Shown here: one piece after another, positions 60,907 through 64,000 of the stretch
How positions within the stretch are numbered: position 1 is the stretch's first letter
Layout of the letters: every line of letters begins with the position of its first letter
From: an uncultured Eubacterium sp.
Lineage (GTDB): Bacteria > Bacillota > Clostridia > Lachnospirales > Lachnospiraceae
NCBI GenBank assembly: GCA_910584065.1
Contig: CAJTZN010000002.1
Span: forward strand, 1 to 64,000
Direction: 5' to 3'
DNA: 64,000 nt
Program-made: the position numbers and the translations under genes
The notes under the pieces: generated by a model
What the model was told of the DNA's origin: nothing
Seen by the model: the letters and a program-made list of their open reading frames with translations, nothing else
Database searches by the model: none

Positions 60907-60935
60907 TTGACACATTCTGGTAGTAACATTATTTT
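60907..60935 (+). promoter_or_regulatory. Possible promoter P2 of the Ig-like repeat protein
   Basis: TTGACA (60907-60912), 17 bases, TATTTT (60930-60935), 66 bases downstream of P1. It lies within the P1 leader, overlapping inverted repeats CTACCA/TGGTAG and GTTAC/GTAAC. Confidence 0.5.
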
Positions 60936-60989
60936 AAGGGAAAGTCGATATATATACATAAGGTATTTATCAGAAAGGGCTGCATATTT

Positions 60990-63900
60990 ATGAAGATGAT
61001 GGAAAAGCAAAGAGAAAAAATTAAATTCAGATATTTGGCACTTCTTTTTGCCATCGTGGTTGGTGTGGTGTTTGGGTATCTGGGGGATCAGACTGAGGCG
61101 GCAGAGGATCTGTACATTACGTGTGATGGGTATGAACTGAGTCCGACGACGCCGTATCAGATGAAAAATAAATCGGTAACACTCATTTTGGGATCGCAGG
61201 ATTCCCCGATCTACGCGGACAGTGATAAATATGAAGTAGTCTGGTCGATCGAGAGTGGTAATGATATCGCCAAAATCGAAAAATCTGCGACAAGCCAGAT
61301 TTATGGTAATGTGACAGCGACAGCACCCGGTGAGGTGACGGTACTCGCGACGGTTTTTAATAAGATCGGGGATGAGATCGGTACGACAGTAGGTAGTGTT
61401 ACCTGCCGGATCCAGGTGGTTTTCGGTATTGATACATCGACAAATGATAATGTTTTTAAGTATCCTTACGACGATTCTACGGACAAGGCGATGTTTTTCC
61501 ATACGGACAGCAAACCGCAGCAGCTGACATTGAACTATGGAGATTCGAAAAACGCACAGTGGACGTCGGCAAATAGCGAAGTGGCTGATATTTCCGAGAC
61601 GGGTCTTGTGACGCCGAAGGGAGCTGGTACGACGAAGATCACGGCGACCTACACGCCGCCGGATAGTCCGCAGACATCTTACACGGCGGTGATCGATGTC
61701 TACGTGTATCCGAGTATCAATAATGAAAACGCTAATTTCCAGCAGAACGCGAAATTTGGATTGGATACCGGGGAAACTATTTATACGGATACCAATTTTG
61801 AAAATGGCTATGAGGCCATGCAGCGGAAGATGGCCTGGGTAATTAAAAAGGACGATGGAAATGGCGGCGAGTATACGGTGGCTGACTCGTTGGGGATGAC
61901 CTCCGAGCTGATCAGCATAAATTCTGTTTCCAGCCGTGACAACCGGCTTGTGGTCGATGCCAAAGCCGGAAAGTATTATGTGTATTTCTATCCGAAAGAT
62001 GCATATGAGAGTGAGGCAAAACATATCAGTGACGAGGTGTTCGCACCGACCGTGCTGACACTCTCGGTTTACGCAAACTTCAATGACTACAAAGATACGA
62101 TCGCCATTGGGGATACGCACTCGATCTCGGAGGACTTCAACCTGACGGAAGAGGAATTTGTCGAGTACTTTAACGTGACGCTGACATCGAACGCCGGAGC
62201 AGCGGCCAATTACGCGACGGAGAGCAGGGGCGTTATTACGGCGATCAGTAAAAACGAGGGTGTCACGACAGTCGTGACGGCCAATGTTATTGTCAAGGAT
62301 GCCTATAAGCATATCATCGCGGAACTTCTGAATCCGAACAAGGAAGGAGCCGATGAACTGCAGTCGAGGACGAAATTTGACGTAGAGATTACGATTGCCG
62401 ATAAATTTGAGCTTGACCGGACATACCTGACGATGGCGTCCGGGCAGGAGATTACGTTAAACGCGTATTTTAACCATGAAAATATCGCGGGTACGAATAT
62501 CCAGTGGGAGACGAGTGATAAAGAATATGTGGAGGTAGACAATACCGGTAAAGTGACGGCGAAAAAAGTGACCAGTCAGGACGTCGTCATACGCGCGCTG
62601 TACTGGGTCGGCGGAACGCTGAAAGAGGCGACATGCGAAGTGAAAGTTGTCGCCACGGCGGATAACCTCGTGATTTCCCAGACGGAGGCGGCGATGAACG
62701 TGGGGGACAGCGTGGTACTGGATGTCACGTGTAATCCGGATGTGTCGTATCCGGGATACGACTGGTACGTATCCGACCCGAACTGTCTGTCCATTTCGCT
62801 CACATCGGATACGAAGACGGCTACGATCACGGCACTCGCTGTTCCGGCAGATGGAAAGACTGTCACCGTTACCGTGACGAATCCGACGAATAAGAAATCG
62901 CAGGTATGTAATGTGACGATCAATGCGCCGTATGAGTCGCTACAGCTGACAGAGGACAGCGTGACGATGAAGTCCGGTGCCACACATCAGCTCAGGTACA
63001 CGTATAAACCGGACAATGTAACGCAGAAAAAATTGGTTTGGAAGTCACTCGACACGAGTATCGTGACGGTGGATGAATATGGTACGCTGACGGCAGCTGC
63101 GCCGGGTATGACATATATCATGGTATCTCCGGAGTACAATCCGAATGGAGTGTACGCCCAGTGCGGTGTGATCGTGCTGGCGGGCTGCGACCAGATGGAA
63201 TTGTCCGAGACGCAGGTGACGATGAACACCGATGAGCAGAGGATCATAAAAGTGACGTTGACGCCGAAAGGATGTACTACGACGCTGGACTGGAATGTGA
63301 GCGATGATTCCGTTGCTACGGTTAATTATGATGAAGAGACGAATCAGGCGACGATCGTCGGTAAAAAAGCAGGGCAGACGATCGTGTTTGTCAAGTCGGA
63401 TGACGGCCCGGCCGCGCAGATTGATGTCACCGTCCTTCAACCTTGTTTGGAACTTTCTTTCTCGCCGAATACATATGAACTGAAAGCGGGGGAGACCTAT
63501 ACGCCGAATCTGGTGAAGACGCCGGAGGATACGACGGATGAGATTACATGGTCATCGTACAACACGTCGGTTGCCACGGTCGATGACCAGGGCGTGATCA
63601 CCGGTGTTAAGACCGGACTGACATTTATCCAGGCGACCTCGTCATCGGGGCGGGTAGCGGTAATACAGATTTCGGTGAAAGAGGGATTGACGGGCGTGAC
63701 GCTGACGCCGGATAAGGCGGAGATCGAGGTGGATCAGACGCTGAACCTGACGCCGAATTTCACTCCCGCGGAAGCTTATGATAAATCAATGAACTGGACG
63801 GTATCCGACGGGACAGTAGCAAAAATCGAGCCGGATGGTGAATCAAACGTTAAGGTAACGGGTCTAAAAGGCGGCGTCGTATTGGTAAAAGGCGAGGCGA

Positions 63901-64000
63901 AAGACGGCGGATTTGTCGTAAGCTGTCTGGTAACCGTGCATGAGAAAGCGACATCCGTTACAGTGGATCCGACATCCCGGTTCTTGCAGAAGGGTAAATC
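60990..64000 (+). CDS. Large secreted Ig-like (Big_2) repeat protein, 3' end outside window
   Basis: An uninterrupted frame of at least 1003 codons that runs off the window. It starts at ATG 60990 with a basic N-terminus (MKMMEKQREKIKFRYLALLF) and a signal or anchor helix (AIVVGVVFGYLG). The rest is a chain of Ig-like Big_2 domains, each marked by the motif 'W.S.N..VA.V...G.VT....G...I.A', for example WTSANSEVADISETGLVTPK, WSSYNTSVATVDDQGVITGV and WNVSDDSVATVNYDEE. About nine or ten domains are visible, with cysteine-poor beta-strand sequence throughout. Such proteins act as surface stalks or adhesins. The weak site AGAAAGGG lies 12 bases upstream. Whether it ends in a catalytic or anchoring domain cannot be seen. 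Confidence 0.85.
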   Translation, partial: MKMMEKQREKIKFRYLALLFAIVVGVVFGYLGDQTEAAEDLYITCDGYELSPTTPYQMKNKSVTLILGSQDSPIYADSDKYEVVWSIESGNDIAKIEKSATSQIYGNVTATAPGEVTVLATVFNKIGDEIGTTVGSVTCRIQVVFGIDTSTNDNVFKYPYDDSTDKAMFFHTDSKPQQLTLNYGDSKNAQWTSANSEVADISETGLVTPKGAGTTKITATYTPPDSPQTSYTAVIDVYVYPSINNENANFQQNAKFGLDTGETIYTDTNFENGYEAMQRKMAWVIKKDDGNGGEYTVADSLGMTSELISINSVSSRDNRLVVDAKAGKYYVYFYPKDAYESEAKHISDEVFAPTVLTLSVYANFNDYKDTIAIGDTHSISEDFNLTEEEFVEYFNVTLTSNAGAAANYATESRGVITAISKNEGVTTVVTANVIVKDAYKHIIAELLNPNKEGADELQSRTKFDVEITIADKFELDRTYLTMASGQEITLNAYFNHENIAGTNIQWETSDKEYVEVDNTGKVTAKKVTSQDVVIRALYWVGGTLKEATCEVKVVATADNLVISQTEAAMNVGDSVVLDVTCNPDVSYPGYDWYVSDPNCLSISLTSDTKTATITALAVPADGKTVTVTVTNPTNKKSQVCNVTINAPYESLQLTEDSVTMKSGATHQLRYTYKPDNVTQKKLVWKSLDTSIVTVDEYGTLTAAAPGMTYIMVSPEYNPNGVYAQCGVIVLAGCDQMELSETQVTMNTDEQRIIKVTLTPKGCTTTLDWNVSDDSVATVNYDEETNQATIVGKKAGQTIVFVKSDDGPAAQIDVTVLQPCLELSFSPNTYELKAGETYTPNLVKTPEDTTDEITWSSYNTSVATVDDQGVITGVKTGLTFIQATSSSGRVAVIQISVKEGLTGVTLTPDKAEIEVDQTLNLTPNFTPAEAYDKSMNWTVSDGTVAKIEPDGESNVKVTGLKGGVVLVKGEAKDGGFVVSCLVTVHEKATSVTVDPTSRFLQKGK

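Noticed and set aside
60855..62312. 485-codon open frame on the minus strand
   Set aside because: It lies opposite the Ig-like repeat protein, which has a consensus promoter, signal segment and clear domain repeats; the minus-strand product has none.

Overview
The window looks like a chromosomal segment of a gut-type Clostridia bacterium, most likely Lachnospiraceae. The evidence is strong AGGAGG ribosome-binding sites, a HrcA/CIRCE operator, a Bacillus-type LexA box, tRNA genes without encoded CCA, lipoprotein-type ABC sugar uptake, and large secreted proteins with lysine-rich Ig-like modules. No phage, plasmid, insertion sequence or CRISPR array was found. The family assignment is an inference from gene content.

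Layout. 1-1200: gene debris (a frameshifted MFS fragment and a truncated DUF1349 protein) around one intact DUF1349 gene. 1192-4835: a CIRCE-controlled small heat-shock protein and a secreted multidomain GH10 xylanase. 4954-13182: a sucrose/fructo-oligosaccharide locus, with a divergent LacI-type repressor, an ABC importer (binding protein, two permeases, ATPase), a GH32 hydrolase, a fructokinase and a small HPr-like protein lacking the phosphorylatable histidine. 13257-19483: a small regulator-like gene, an arylsulfotransferase-like protein divergent from an XRE regulator across a perfect 32-bp palindrome, a lipoprotein, tRNA-Pro, a 39-residue membrane peptide, a membrane-anchored lipase and an M15 peptidase. 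19511-22822: a His-rich COG0523 metal GTPase, a second COG0523-like protein with a YcgQ-like C-terminus, and a CapA-like protein. 22895-32279: a secreted SGNH esterase, an Fe-S aldo/keto reductase, a broken AraC regulator and a 1786-residue secreted GH2 beta-galactosidase.

32363-42946: small proteins of unknown function, an XRE regulator, uvrB-uvrA with an upstream LexA-like box, an HD-domain nucleotidase, an SGNH/maltose-acetyltransferase fusion and tyrA. 42947-49497: a decayed flagellin gene, rfbC, a flavodiiron protein, a ThiF/MoeB-like protein, a phosphoribosyltransferase-like protein, a membrane protein, tRNA-Leu, a rhodanese lipoprotein and a SurA-like foldase. 49528-57527: purL(Q), a GH43 enzyme, a surface-protein pseudogene with several lesions, and maf. 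57594-60697: two identical tRNA-Gly genes with near-identical promoters bracket a chemotaxis receptor, a second flagellin C-terminal remnant and a Sel1-repeat protein. 60990 to the end: the start of a very large secreted Ig-like (Big_2) repeat protein, cut by the window edge.

Taken together the segment describes a polysaccharide and oligosaccharide degrader (xylan, beta-galactosides, arabinose-containing glycans, sucrose/fructans) with housekeeping DNA repair and purine synthesis. It carries several recent gene ruins, including two flagellin fragments that hint at reduced or rearranged motility genes. The least ordinary pieces are the arylsulfotransferase/XRE/palindrome module, the COG0523 pair, the SGNH-acetyltransferase fusion and the HPr-like protein without its histidine.
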